Of a DNA stretch of 64,000 nucleotides, positions 17,301 through 26,557 are shown piece by piece. Position numbers and translations under genes: made by a program. The DNA comes from RUG100 sp034927505 (GTDB lineage Bacteria; Bacillota; Clostridia; Peptostreptococcales; Anaerovoracaceae). How positions within the stretch are numbered: the stretch's first letter is position 1; every line of letters begins with the position of its first letter. The stretch covers positions 5,488 to 69,487 of the forward strand of contig JAYFPY010000030.1 of assembly GCA_034927505.1 (NCBI GenBank), given 5' to 3'. The notes under the pieces are model-generated. The model was given only the letters and a program-made list of their open reading frames with translations, was not told the DNA's origin and did not search any database.

Positions 17301-18161
17301 ATGAAGACTAAAATAGTTACGGTGATACTGGCAGTAATGCTGTTTATGGGAGCTGCTCCCGCTGCTTTCGCAGATGATCAGCAGCCGACGGCAAATACTG
17401 AACCTGCACAGGAAGAAACTGTACAGGAACAGCCTGCAGCAGATGTGACCGGAACAGAAGATACAAATGATAATAATACTGCGACCGAAGCAGGCAAGGA
17501 TACAGTCGAAACAAAGACGTCGCAGGACAGTGCCTCTGAAACGGCAGCAAAGACTGTAGAACAGAATGTAAAACTTCAGGTTACTGTAAAGGCAACGGCC
17601 AGAGGCAACGGCACCATAAAGGTGAAATGGACAAAGATCAAAGGCTCCAAGGGATACAAAATATACAGATCGGCCAGGAAGGACGGCAAGTACAAAAAAG
17701 TGTACACTACTAAAAAAGCCGGCAGGACTTCATGGAACGACAAAAGCAGAAAGCTGAAGAGGAACAGGACATATTACTACAAGGCAATACCGAGAAACAG
17801 AGCGGCTCTGACAGTAAAAAAGACAGTAACGGCTTCGAACGGGACGGCTGCTAAATCCGATTCCACAAAAGCCAGAGTAAAAAACACCATCAAAGCGCGA
17901 AAGAGCATGACAGTAAAGGCGACGGCTTATTCAGGAGGCGGACGATGCGCCAACGGTAAAAAATGTGCGGTAGGCAGGATCGCAGTTGACCCGACAGTCA
18001 TTAAACTGGGAACATGGGTATACATCGACGGATACGGACTGGCACAGGCATGCGACACCGGCGGCGCTATAAAGGGAAAGAAAATCGACCTTTATTTCAA
18101 CGGCGGCGAGGCAAAGTGCTCCGGATACGGAGTCAAAAAAGTAAAATTGTTTGTACTCTGA
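17301..18161 (+). CDS. Secreted 3D-domain protein with a fibronectin-like module
   Basis: A 286-residue exported protein. It has a signal peptide (1-25, ending AAFA), a low-complexity Thr/Glu/Gln linker (~28-95), a fibronectin-III-like unit (~100-180, GYKIYRSARKDGKYKKV and TYYYKAI) and a C-terminal 3D (double-psi beta barrel) domain (~205-286). The 3D core is MTVKATAYS, GRIAVDPTVIKLGTWVYIDGYG, ACDTGGAIKGKKIDLYF, with the three aspartates that name the domain. Such domains occur in peptidoglycan lytic enzymes. The fibronectin unit resembles those of the amidase at 39.7 kb. ATG 17301 (or 17298) follows GGAGG. It is near the GH25 gene, and the two may act on the same wall. Confidence 0.87.
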   Translation: MKTKIVTVILAVMLFMGAAPAAFADDQQPTANTEPAQEETVQEQPAADVTGTEDTNDNNTATEAGKDTVETKTSQDSASETAAKTVEQNVKLQVTVKATARGNGTIKVKWTKIKGSKGYKIYRSARKDGKYKKVYTTKKAGRTSWNDKSRKLKRNRTYYYKAIPRNRAALTVKKTVTASNGTAAKSDSTKARVKNTIKARKSMTVKATAYSGGGRCANGKKCAVGRIAVDPTVIKLGTWVYIDGYGLAQACDTGGAIKGKKIDLYFNGGEAKCSGYGVKKVKLFVL

Positions 18162-18181
18162 TAGACATATACAGCATCTCT

Positions 18182-18209
18182 GAACAGCATCCGAAAGGGT
18201 GCTGTTTTA
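18182..18209 (+). terminator. Terminator after the 3D-domain gene
   Basis: AACAGCATCC, 4-5 base loop, GGGTGCTGTT followed by TTAT. Confidence 0.75.
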
Positions 18210-18291
18210 TTGATGGTCAAACTGTTGACAGCAGACCGAAAAAAGGATATCATAAAAAAGAACAGATGTTCGCAAAAGGAGGCGGCTGATC

Positions 18292-19668
18292 ATGGCAAAA
18301 AACAAAACAGTATTCGTATGTCAGGAATGCGGGTATGAGAGCCCGAAATGGATGGGACAGTGTATATGCGGGGCATGGAATACTATGATAGAGGAAAAGA
18401 TCCCCGAGATAAAAACCGGAGACAAAAGGCGAAGGACCGGCGCTGCAGGGGAAAACAGGGCAAAGGCGAAATCTCTGCCTGAGATCACGGCGTCTGCGGA
18501 TCAGGAACGCATAGATACAGGTATCGGAGAGCTGAACAGAGTGCTGGGCGGAGGCCTTGTCAAAGGTTCCCTTGCTTTGATATCCGGCGAACCGGGCATA
18601 GGAAAGTCTACTATCATAATGCAGGCAGCGGATAATATTTCGAGGGATCACGGCAGGGTCCTCTGTGTCACGGGCGAGGAATCGGAAGAGCAGATCAGGA
18701 TGAGGGCGGATCGGGTATGCCGCCGACTCAGCGACAGGTTTTATATACTGGCCGAGACCAACATGGAAAACATTTCGGCAGTTGCGGAAGAGCTGCAGCC
18801 GTCCTTCGTTATAATAGATTCGATACAGACTATGTACACGGCGGATATGGATTCTGCACCGGGCAGTGTATCACAGGTCAGAGCCTGCGGCAATGAACTG
18901 ATGCGCATCGGAAAGGTGAAGAATATACCGATATTCATAGTTGCTCATGTGACCAAGAGCGGCGAGCTGGCCGGGCCGAAGATCGTAGAGCATATGGTTG
19001 ACTGCGTTTTGAATTTTGCGGGAGAGCGGAATCAGGAGCTGCGGATCCTCAGATCGTTCAAAAACAGATTTGGGACCACCTCGGAGGTGGGAGCATTTGA
19101 AATGGCAGAACACGGCCTGAAGGAAATAGAAGATCTGTCGAAGAGATTTCTAGAAGATATGGATGACGGCAGATCGGGAGCGGTGGTAACTGCATCATAT
19201 GAAGGCACCAGGCCCCTGCTGATGGAGGTTCAGGCTCTGGCATCATCCACCAATATGAACTTTGCCAGAAGAACAGCTATAGGCATAGAAAATTCCAGAC
19301 TGAACATGATAATTGCAGTGCTGGAAAAAAGAGCCGGGATGCGGCTGATAGATCAGGATATATATTTGAACGTGGTCGGCGGCGTGAGGCCTGAAGGAAC
19401 TTCGGCGGATCTGGCTGCCGCCCTGGCCATACATTCTGCGTGTACTAACAAGCCATGCAGCAGCATGACCATCGCTCTTGGAGAAATAGGCCTGACAGGG
19501 GAGCTGAGAGGGGTCCCCAGCGTTGATAAAATAGTGAAAGAGGCTGTGAGGATGGGATTCAAAAAAATAATACTTCCCAAGACGCAGGCCGCAAAGCTAA
19601 AGTCTCAGGAAGGCAGTATACAGATAATCGGCGTAAAGAGCATCGAAGATGCTATTGCCGTCTATTGA
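18292..19668 (+). CDS. radA: DNA repair protein RadA/Sms
   Basis: A 458-residue RecA-like ATPase that promotes branch migration of recombination intermediates. It has an N-terminal four-Cys zinc finger (CQECGYESPKWMGQC, C-C-C-C), Walker A GEPGIGKST (~98-106), Walker B FVIIDSIQ, the RadA-specific KNRFG motif and a C-terminal Lon-protease-like domain (~280-458) without a catalytic dyad, as is normal. The SD is AGGAGG. It overlaps the convergent histidine kinase gene by 17 bases at the 3' ends. It is often next to disA in Firmicutes, but disA is not here. Confidence 0.96.
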   Translation: MAKNKTVFVCQECGYESPKWMGQCICGAWNTMIEEKIPEIKTGDKRRRTGAAGENRAKAKSLPEITASADQERIDTGIGELNRVLGGGLVKGSLALISGEPGIGKSTIIMQAADNISRDHGRVLCVTGEESEEQIRMRADRVCRRLSDRFYILAETNMENISAVAEELQPSFVIIDSIQTMYTADMDSAPGSVSQVRACGNELMRIGKVKNIPIFIVAHVTKSGELAGPKIVEHMVDCVLNFAGERNQELRILRSFKNRFGTTSEVGAFEMAEHGLKEIEDLSKRFLEDMDDGRSGAVVTASYEGTRPLLMEVQALASSTNMNFARRTAIGIENSRLNMIIAVLEKRAGMRLIDQDIYLNVVGGVRPEGTSADLAAALAIHSACTNKPCSSMTIALGEIGLTGELRGVPSVDKIVKEAVRMGFKKIILPKTQAAKLKSQEGSIQIIGVKSIEDAIAVY

Positions 19669-21145
19669 GCAGTTTGACGTAGTGTTTTCGTTCTTTGCCC
19701 GGGGGCTGTGTCTTGATTGAAGTGAACAGTTCGAACCAGAAGGTGGTGCCTTTCCCGACTTTTGATTCCACTCCGAACTTGGCATTGTGGAGGGTCAGGA
19801 TCTCTTTTACGATGGAAAGACCCAGTCCGGATCCGCTGGTGGTGCGGGCATGATTGCTGCTGGTTTTATAATATCGTTCCCATATATGGGACAATTCCTC
19901 GGGTTTTATGCCTACGCCGTGGTCTACTACTTCACAGTGGACTTTTCTGCCCCATCGACGCAGATTGACAAATATTTTTTTGTCGGAGCCGCAGTACTTG
20001 ATAGCATTGGTAAGAAGATTGGACAGTACCTGTTTGATTTTGTCCTGATCCCCGGTCACCGGAATATTGCCTTCCCGACAGGAGAAAATGATTGTAAAGC
20101 CTTCCTGTTCTTCAAGTATTTTATATGGGCTGAGGACCGATTCTACTGCCTCGCGCATATTGAATTCAGCTTTGTCCAGAGACATGGTGCCGGACTGCAT
20201 CCTTGACAGGGCCAGCATGTCGCTTACAAGAACGTTGAGTCTGTCTGCCTCTTCTATTATGACATTGAGATGGGCGTCCCGTTTTTCCGGTATATCACCG
20301 GACAGGTCGCGTATCATTTCGGCATAGGATTTGATCATAGTAAGAGGCGTTCTCAGGTCATGTGATACATTTGCCAGAAGATCTTTCTGCAGCATGACGG
20401 ATTTTTCCAGTTCGGTACTGGCTTTGTTGAGAGTCTCGGCCAGATCGTTGATCTCGGAATAGTGGCCTGAAGGCGGGAATGTAATACCGTACTGCCCGTC
20501 GGCCAGTTTGCCTGCCGCATGGGTGATCGATGTGATCGGTTTGGCAATGCGGGTAGAAAGATACAACGATAGAAGGAAAGCCATGATCAGTGCAAGGACC
20601 AGTATTATGACCAGCTGGTTCTGCAGTATGGTAATGGTGGATGTGACAGGACGGAGCGGTGATACAAGATACATCACAATACGTTTATTTTTGTCCAGCC
20701 ACATGCCGTAGACAAAAGATTTTTTTTGAGTATCCGGGTTGGTCACAGTCTTGGAGACTGCATTTTCAGATATGTCATCGGAATCCATGTTTTCTTCCAC
20801 CATTGGCTGCACTTCGCTAAGTTCCTGTTGATATGTGATTATTGCATCGGTAGGGAATATTGTGTTTTTCCCCTTGTCGATACGTATATATATGTCATCG
20901 CCGTCAGAAGCTTTTGCAGCATTGTATATCAGAGTCTCGGTATTTCCGGAGTGATAGCTGGAAGCCACTGAAACCGCTGTTTCTTTGGCCTGGTCGATTT
21001 TCATATCCTCATAATATGTGTTGAGAAAGAAGATCTGCAAAAACCATACTAAAAGCATCAGTGCCCCTGCAAACAGCAGAAAGTACATCCAAACTCTAAA
21101 TTTGATACTGTGAAAATTAAACTTCAACTTCAAATTTGTATCCAA
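19652..21145 (-). CDS. Sensor histidine kinase with HAMP domain
   Basis: A ~497-residue membrane kinase. It has a transmembrane helix at ~18-38, an extracytoplasmic sensor of ~130 residues, a second helix (~178-200), HAMP (~202-255), HisKA with NVSHDLRTPLTMIKSYAEMI (phosphoacceptor His), and a HATPase domain with the N box QVLSNLLTNAIKYCG, DHGVGI and SGSGLGLSIVKEI. It overlaps the upstream response regulator by 29 bases, with a TTG assigned as start. Other in-frame TTG codons follow a few residues later and the exact start is uncertain. With the OmpR-type regulator it forms a complete two-component system; the signal is unknown. Confidence 0.93.
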   Translation of the reverse strand: MDTNLKLKFNFHSIKFRVWMYFLLFAGALMLLVWFLQIFFLNTYYEDMKIDQAKETAVSVASSYHSGNTETLIYNAAKASDGDDIYIRIDKGKNTIFPTDAIITYQQELSEVQPMVEENMDSDDISENAVSKTVTNPDTQKKSFVYGMWLDKNKRIVMYLVSPLRPVTSTITILQNQLVIILVLALIMAFLLSLYLSTRIAKPITSITHAAGKLADGQYGITFPPSGHYSEINDLAETLNKASTELEKSVMLQKDLLANVSHDLRTPLTMIKSYAEMIRDLSGDIPEKRDAHLNVIIEEADRLNVLVSDMLALSRMQSGTMSLDKAEFNMREAVESVLSPYKILEEQEGFTIIFSCREGNIPVTGDQDKIKQVLSNLLTNAIKYCGSDKKIFVNLRRWGRKVHCEVVDHGVGIKPEELSHIWERYYKTSSNHARTTSGSGLGLSIVKEILTLHNAKFGVESKVGKGTTFWFELFTSIKTQPPGKERKHYVKLLNRRQ

Positions 21146-21821
21146 CCCCTCTTAAAGTAACTATGTAATCTCGATATTCGCCGATATTGTTTCTGAGATT
21201 TTTTATATGTGTATCGATGGTACGGTCATCTCCGAAGAAATCATATCCCCATATGTCCGACAGGAGTTTGTCTCTTGACAGAGCTATATTTTTGTTCTCA
21301 ACAAGATAGAACAGCAGATCGTATTCCTTCGGGGTCAGTTCCACTTTTTCGCCGTCGACTGTGACAGTGCGCGCCGGTATGTTGATCTCCAGCCCTCCAA
21401 AAGTCTGGACATCTGGAGTCTGTTTTTCTTCCGCTGTTTCCGCATCCCCGCCTCCTGCTGCAGCGTGTCTTGCAAGTACTGCATTTATTCTGGCAAACAG
21501 CTCTTTGGGGCTGAACGGTTTTGTGACATAATCATCGATACCCAGCTCAAATCCAAAGAGTTTATCATATTCTTCGCTTCGTGCACTGAGCATGATGATA
21601 GGCGTATTGCTTTCTTTTCGAATTTCTTTGCACGCCGAGAACCCGTCCAGTTTCGGCATCATTATATCCATTACTATTATATCATAGTCGTTCAATTTAC
21701 ACAGACCGACGGCGCTCATTCCGTCTTCTGCCTGGGTCACTTCAAAATCATTGAACTCCCCGTATTCCTTTATTACCTCTCTGATCTTAGCCTCATCGTC
21801 TACTACCAGCAGCTTTTTCAT
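21117..21821 (-). CDS. OmpR/PhoB-family response regulator
   Basis: A 234-residue transcription factor. The receiver domain (1-115) has VDDEAKIR, the phosphoacceptor Asp in VMDIMMPKLDGF (~52) and VTKPFSP (Lys). A 25-residue Ala/Glu linker leads to a winged helix (~138-232) with ELTPKEYDLLFYLVENKN and DDRTIDTHIKNLRNNIG. The SD is AGGAGG. It is transcribed with and overlaps the kinase gene downstream. The target genes are not evident from the window. Confidence 0.95.
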   Translation of the reverse strand: MKKLLVVDDEAKIREVIKEYGEFNDFEVTQAEDGMSAVGLCKLNDYDIIVMDIMMPKLDGFSACKEIRKESNTPIIMLSARSEEYDKLFGFELGIDDYVTKPFSPKELFARINAVLARHAAAGGGDAETAEEKQTPDVQTFGGLEINIPARTVTVDGEKVELTPKEYDLLFYLVENKNIALSRDKLLSDIWGYDFFGDDRTIDTHIKNLRNNIGEYRDYIVTLRGVGYKFEVEV

Positions 21822-21915
21822 TTGTTACCTCCTTATTTGTGTCTTCCCCCCAAACGTCCCCTATATTGTAACATATTATCGTTGCCAAACGTGTTGAAAA
21901 TATGATGAATAGTTG

Positions 21916-21944
21916 TTGACAATGAAAAAGCTATGAGATATAAT
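21916..21944 (+). promoter_or_regulatory. Strong sigma-A promoter of the carD operon
   Basis: TTGACA, 17 bases, TATAAT; both hexamers match consensus. It lies about 80 bases before the carD start. Confidence 0.85.
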
Positions 21945-22022
21945 AATAAATTTTACAAACTTGACAGTATTATACAGACTGACGTATAATTACAAACAGG
22001 TATAACCTTGAAAGGACTGTAT

Positions 22023-22496
22023 ATGTATAGTATCGGAGAAAAAATAGTATATCCAATGCACGGAGCCGGGATAATCGGCGGTATCGAAAGCAAGACCATC
22101 CTCGGAGAGGTACGGGATTACTATGTTCTCGATATGCCTTACAGCAGCATAAAGATCATGGTACCGACGGACAAATGCGACGAGATAGGCATTAGAACCG
22201 TTGTCGACATGTCGCAGATAGAAGATATCATGACTGTTTTGAAGAGTCCGTCCACGCCTATGCCGGGCAACTGGAACAAAAGGCACAGAGAAAACATGGA
22301 AAAACTGAAAAGCGGAGATCTGGCAGAAGTGGCGGAAGTAGTCAGGAACCTGAGCCTTGCAGACAGCGAGAAATCACTGTCTACAGGTGAAAAAAAGGTG
22401 TTGAATGACGCAAAACAGATTTTGCTCAGCGAAATAATGCTGGTAATGGAGATAGAACAGGACGAAGCGGATCGTATCATAGATGATATTTTTTAA
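22023..22496 (+). CDS. CarD/CdnL-family transcription regulator
   Basis: A 157-residue RNA-polymerase-binding protein. The N-terminal CarD/TRCF RNAP-interaction domain (1-60) has MYSIGEKIVYPMHGAGIIGGIE and YYVLDMPYSSIKIMVPTD; the helical C-terminal domain contacts the upstream edge of the promoter bubble in characterised members. These proteins tune initiation at rRNA and other promoters and are often essential. ATG 22023 is preferred over an in-frame TTG 15 bases earlier because the family starts at MYSIG/MFxVG and AAAGGA precedes it well. It is the first gene after a consensus promoter and probably leads the yacL-ispDF-proS operon. Confidence 0.92.
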   Translation: MYSIGEKIVYPMHGAGIIGGIESKTILGEVRDYYVLDMPYSSIKIMVPTDKCDEIGIRTVVDMSQIEDIMTVLKSPSTPMPGNWNKRHRENMEKLKSGDLAEVAEVVRNLSLADSEKSLSTGEKKVLNDAKQILLSEIMLVMEIEQDEADRIIDDIF

Positions 22497-22567
22497 TATT
22501 TCTTATTATAGTATGAGCGATCCGGCGGTATACTCAAAAATTTGCAAAGAAGGGAGGTGACATAGAA

Positions 22568-23695
22568 GTGCTTAAAAAATTGTTCAGAACGGTATTTACT
22601 ATTGTCGGAGGCATGGTAGGCTACGGATTTTTTCTGCTGGCACAGTTTGTTTTGAAGGAGTCGGGCGTTTACGACATCACAAAGATGAGCACAGGCGTAC
22701 ATCTGATGACTTCTATTATTTTTGTATTTATTTTTGGATTAATATTTTTTACCATAACGCCGACTGTAAACCGAAAAAGCAAGAAGGTGGCGAGCAATAT
22801 AGAAACAGATCTGCAGCATATTTCATCCAATGAACTGGTAGCAGGTGCGGCAGGTCTTGTAACAGGCCTGATACTGGCTTATCTGATCAGTCGTATTTAC
22901 GACCTGATAGACATGCCTTATCTGCCGGTCATATTGACTGTGATAACCTACTTTGTGCTGGGATATCTGGGCGTAGTGACAGGAAGCAAAAAGGCAAAGG
23001 ACTTTTTTGGGAACCTTACCAGTGGAGGCAGATTGTCTTCGGTGGGCGGAAAGGGCAAGGGCAAATCAAGCAATGCAACGCCTAAGATCCTGGATACCAG
23101 TGTAATAATCGACGGAAGGATATCTGACATTTTGAAGACAGGTTTTCTGGAGGGGGCGATAATAATTCCGGAGTTCGTACTGCTGGAGCTGCAGCACATT
23201 GCGGATTCGTCGGATGGGCTGAAGAGAAACAGAGGCCGCAGAGGACTGGATATCCTGAAAAAAATACAGACTGACTACGGAATAGAGATATATGATTCGA
23301 CCGGAGAAAAGGGCCTGGATGAGATCCCTGAGGTCGACATAAAGCTGCTCAAGCTGGCGCAGCTGATGAACGGAAAAGTCGTGACCAATGACTTCAATTT
23401 GAATAAGGTGGCAGGAATAAAAGATGTGGATGTGCTCAATATCAATGAACTGGCAAACACACTGAAACCCGTGGTATTGCCGGGTGAGGTAATGAGCCTT
23501 TTTCTTGTTAAGGAAGGAAAAGAAAACAATCAGGCTGTGGCTTATCTGGATGACGGCACTATGATCGTCGTAGAGGAAGGCAGAAGATTTATCGGGAAAA
23601 CCATCAAGGTCTCAGTTACAAGCGTGCTGCAGACTGCAGCGGGAAGGATGATCTTTGGGAAACCGGCAAGGAGACAGCAGAACAACAGAGAGTAG
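22568..23695 (+). CDS. yacL: PIN/TRAM-domain membrane protein YacL
   Basis: A 375-residue protein with about four N-terminal transmembrane helices (~5-145), a PIN nuclease domain (~175-300) and a C-terminal TRAM RNA-binding domain (~305-365). PIN acidic residues are in ILDTSVIIDGRI (Asp), PEFVLLELQ (Glu), RGRRGLDIL and VVTNDFNLNKVA (Asp). Its position between carD and ispD is conserved in many Firmicutes. The start is GTG at 22568 with GGGAGGTGA upstream. It is presumed to be a membrane-associated RNase; the substrate is not known. Confidence 0.92.
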   Translation: MLKKLFRTVFTIVGGMVGYGFFLLAQFVLKESGVYDITKMSTGVHLMTSIIFVFIFGLIFFTITPTVNRKSKKVASNIETDLQHISSNELVAGAAGLVTGLILAYLISRIYDLIDMPYLPVILTVITYFVLGYLGVVTGSKKAKDFFGNLTSGGRLSSVGGKGKGKSSNATPKILDTSVIIDGRISDILKTGFLEGAIIIPEFVLLELQHIADSSDGLKRNRGRRGLDILKKIQTDYGIEIYDSTGEKGLDEIPEVDIKLLKLAQLMNGKVVTNDFNLNKVAGIKDVDVLNINELANTLKPVVLPGEVMSLFLVKEGKENNQAVAYLDDGTMIVVEEGRRFIGKTIKVSVTSVLQTAAGRMIFGKPARRQQNNRE

Positions 23696-23697
23696 AT

Positions 23698-24816
23698 ATG
23701 TTTAGAAAAAAGACTGTAGGCGTACTGATCGCGGCTGCCGGTAAAGGCAGCCGCATGGGTACGGAAACGCCGAAACAATTCCATATGGTAAACGGTGTAC
23801 CCATGGTCGCGGCGACGGCGGGTATATTTGAGCGGCTGGACGAAGTGGACAGGATATGGATCGTTACAGGAAAAGATCAAAAAGATACTTGCAGGGAGAT
23901 ATTCGACAGATATCCCTGCGGCAAACTGGCCGGGATAGTTGAAGGAGGAGTCCGGAGGCAGGATTCGGTGAGGAACGGTATCGAAAAAACTGATACGGAT
24001 CTGGTGCTGGTCCACGACGGAGCCAGAGTTTTTGTCACGCCGGAGATAATCAGAGCGGTAATAGAAAAAGCTGAAGATACAGGCGCTGCGGTATGCGGAG
24101 TGCCTTTGAAGGACACCGTCAGGGACGGAGAGATGACTTTGGACCGGGAAAAGCTGACGGCTGTGCAGACCCCGCAGGGATTTGACAGGAAACTGCTGGA
24201 AGAGGCATTTGGAAAGGCTTATGAAGAAGGTTTCCTAGGGACCGATGAAGCAAGCATTGTCGAGCGCACAGGTGCGAAGATACACATCGTGCCGGGAAGC
24301 TATAATAATATAAAAATAACCACAAAGGAGGATATGCCCATGGAGATCAGGACGGGAACAGGATATGATGTGCATCGCCTGGTGGAAGGCCGGGATCTGA
24401 TACTGGGAGGAGTAAAGATCGAGTATGACTACGGACTTCTGGGACATTCCGACGCCGATGTGATGATACATGCGGTGATGGATGCGCTGCTGGGTGCGGC
24501 GGCTCTCGGAGATATCGGCAAACATTTTCCGGACAGCAATAATGACTATAAGGGCATTTCCAGTGTGGAGCTGCTGAAAAAAGTCAGAAAACTAATAGAA
24601 GATCAGGGCTATGCAATAGGCAATATTGATGTTACACTGATTGCGCAAAGACCTAAAATAGCGGGATATATACCCCACATGAAAAAGATAATAGCCGATG
24701 CTGCAGGGACCGGTGAAGACAGGATAAACATAAAGGCTACCACGACGGAAGGTCTTGGATTTACCGGAGCCGGAGACGGCATAGCTGCGCAGGCGGTCTG
24801 TATATTAAAAAGATAG
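23698..24816 (+). CDS. ispDF: Bifunctional IspD-IspF of the MEP isoprenoid pathway
   Basis: A 372-residue fusion. Residues 1-~212 are 2-C-methyl-D-erythritol 4-phosphate cytidylyltransferase (IspD): LIAAAGKGSRMG, ETPKQF, LVHDGARVFV, TPQGFDR. Residues 215-372 are MECDP synthase (IspF): TGYDVHRL (Asp-x-His zinc ligands), LGHSDADVMIHAVMDALLGAA, DIGKHFPDSN and the closing TTTEGLGFTGAGDGIAAQA. IspD and IspF catalyse steps three and five of the pathway. There is almost no linker between the two. An SD and ATG sit exactly at the junction (24324-24342), so a free IspF could also be made. Confidence 0.95.
   Translation: MFRKKTVGVLIAAAGKGSRMGTETPKQFHMVNGVPMVAATAGIFERLDEVDRIWIVTGKDQKDTCREIFDRYPCGKLAGIVEGGVRRQDSVRNGIEKTDTDLVLVHDGARVFVTPEIIRAVIEKAEDTGAAVCGVPLKDTVRDGEMTLDREKLTAVQTPQGFDRKLLEEAFGKAYEEGFLGTDEASIVERTGAKIHIVPGSYNNIKITTKEDMPMEIRTGTGYDVHRLVEGRDLILGGVKIEYDYGLLGHSDADVMIHAVMDALLGAAALGDIGKHFPDSNNDYKGISSVELLKKVRKLIEDQGYAIGNIDVTLIAQRPKIAGYIPHMKKIIADAAGTGEDRINIKATTTEGLGFTGAGDGIAAQAVCILKR
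24324..24342 (+). promoter_or_regulatory. Internal ribosome binding site and ATG at the IspD/IspF junction
   Basis: AAAGGAGG (24324-24331), eight-base spacer, ATG (24340-24342) in frame with the fusion. Translation from here would give MEIRTGTGYDVH, the normal N terminus of a stand-alone IspF. Confidence 0.6.
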
Positions 24817-24829
24817 GAGACAGGAAAAA

Positions 24830-26557
24830 ATGAGACTTTCCAAAATGCACTTAAAAACTTTGAGAGAGGTACCCAACGAAGCGGAGATACCAAGTCACAT
24901 ACTCCTTTTGAGGACCGGTATGATAAGAAAACTGGTTTCCGGAGTATACGGGTTCATGCCTCTGGGCTGGCGTTCAATCAGAAAAATAGAAGACATAGTA
25001 CGAGATGAAATGGACAGATCCGGCGGGCAGGAGATCCATATGTCGGCAGTGCAGCCGGCGGAACTGTGGGAAGAATCGGGAAGATGGTTCGCTTACGGGC
25101 CGGAGCTCTGGAGACTGAAAGATAGAAACGGCAGAGACTTTTGCCTCGGGCCTACACATGAAGAAATATTCACCGACATCGTCAGGAGTGATGTGTCATC
25201 ATACAGACAACTGCCGATGAATCTGTATCAGATACAGACAAAATACAGAGACGAAGCAAGACCCAGATTCGGACTGATGCGTTCACGGGAATTCATAATG
25301 AAGGATGCATATTCTTTCGACAAGGATCAGGCCGGCCTGGATGAAAGCTACAGAGAGATGTACGGAACTTACGAAAGAATATTCAAAAGGTGCGGATTGA
25401 TATGTCGCCCTGTGGAAGCCGACAGCGGAGCTATAGGCGGGAGCAATTCTCATGAGTTCACTGCTTTGTCGGAAGTAGGAGAGAGCGAGATAGCTTTCTG
25501 TGAGAAGTGCGACATGGCGGCAACTGTGGAAAGAGCAGAATGTGTCGATGCGCCTGCAGACGACAGCGAAATGCTGCCCATGGAAGAAGTGAAAACGCCG
25601 GGGACAAAGACTATTGAAGAGGTTGCCGGTTTCCTGGGCATGGATCAGAAGCAGACGATGAAGGCGCTGCTCTTTGTGACATATGACAACGAAGAAAAAG
25701 AAAACGGATACGTTGCGGCGTTCGTAAGAGGCGACAGAGAACTGAACATGACGAAACTGGTCAATGCTCTGGACATACCGGAACATGCCATTGAGTTCGC
25801 CGATGAAGAAAAAATGTCGGCGGCCACAGGCTGCGTCGGCGGATTTACCGGTCCTGTCGGACTGCACGACTGCACCATCGTAGTCGACAGTGAGATCGTT
25901 GGACTGAAGAACCTCTGCGCAGGAGCATGCAAAGAAGATCATCACATCAAAAATGTGAATTACGGCAGAGATTATAAAGCCGATATTATAACAGACATCA
26001 AAACGCTGAAGGAAGGCGACCCATGTCCTGTATGCGGCGCACCTGTAAAACATGTACGCGGGATAGAGGTGGGCCAGGTGTTCAAACTGGGCACAAAATA
26101 CAGCGAATCCATGGGAGCTTACTATAAAGACGAGAACCAGAAGGACAAACTTATTGTTATGGGGTGCTACGGAATAGGTGTGTCGCGAACTCTGGCGGCC
26201 ATAGTAGAACAGCATCATGATGACAGCGGGATCATATGGCCGATGTCGGTGGCGCCGTATCACGCGATCATAACTGTGATGAAGCCCAACGATGACGATC
26301 AGAAACAACTGGCGGATTCCATGTATGAAAAACTGCTGAACAGCGGTGTGGAAACACTGATCGACGACAGAAAAGAAAGACCGGGAGTAAAGTTCAAGGA
26401 TGCGGATCTTTTGGGCATACCGGTAAGGATAACAGTGGGACGCGGCGCGGCAGACGGCATGGTTGAATACAAGATGCGCCGAGATCCGGAAAAGACAGAA
26501 ATGACCGCCGGGGAAGCGATCGAAGCGGCTGTAAAAGTTGTAAATGATGAAAAATAA
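24830..26557 (+). CDS. proS: Prolyl-tRNA synthetase, bacterial type
   Basis: A 575-residue class II synthetase that charges tRNA-Pro. Class II motifs are visible: motif 1 (VRDEMDRSGGQEIHM), motif 2 (YRDEARPRFGLMRSREFIMKDAYSF) and motif 3 (GCYGIGVSRTLAAIVEQ). The large insertion between motifs 2 and 3 (~225-405) is the editing INS domain that removes Ala-tRNA-Pro. The C-terminal anticodon domain contains LIDDRKERPGVKFKDADLLGIP. Length matches ProS type 1. It starts 14 bases after ispDF with AGGAGA as SD. The chromate transporter gene overlaps its last five codons. Confidence 0.97.
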   Translation: MRLSKMHLKTLREVPNEAEIPSHILLLRTGMIRKLVSGVYGFMPLGWRSIRKIEDIVRDEMDRSGGQEIHMSAVQPAELWEESGRWFAYGPELWRLKDRNGRDFCLGPTHEEIFTDIVRSDVSSYRQLPMNLYQIQTKYRDEARPRFGLMRSREFIMKDAYSFDKDQAGLDESYREMYGTYERIFKRCGLICRPVEADSGAIGGSNSHEFTALSEVGESEIAFCEKCDMAATVERAECVDAPADDSEMLPMEEVKTPGTKTIEEVAGFLGMDQKQTMKALLFVTYDNEEKENGYVAAFVRGDRELNMTKLVNALDIPEHAIEFADEEKMSAATGCVGGFTGPVGLHDCTIVVDSEIVGLKNLCAGACKEDHHIKNVNYGRDYKADIITDIKTLKEGDPCPVCGAPVKHVRGIEVGQVFKLGTKYSESMGAYYKDENQKDKLIVMGCYGIGVSRTLAAIVEQHHDDSGIIWPMSVAPYHAIITVMKPNDDDQKQLADSMYEKLLNSGVETLIDDRKERPGVKFKDADLLGIPVRITVGRGAADGMVEYKMRRDPEKTEMTAGEAIEAAVKVVNDEK

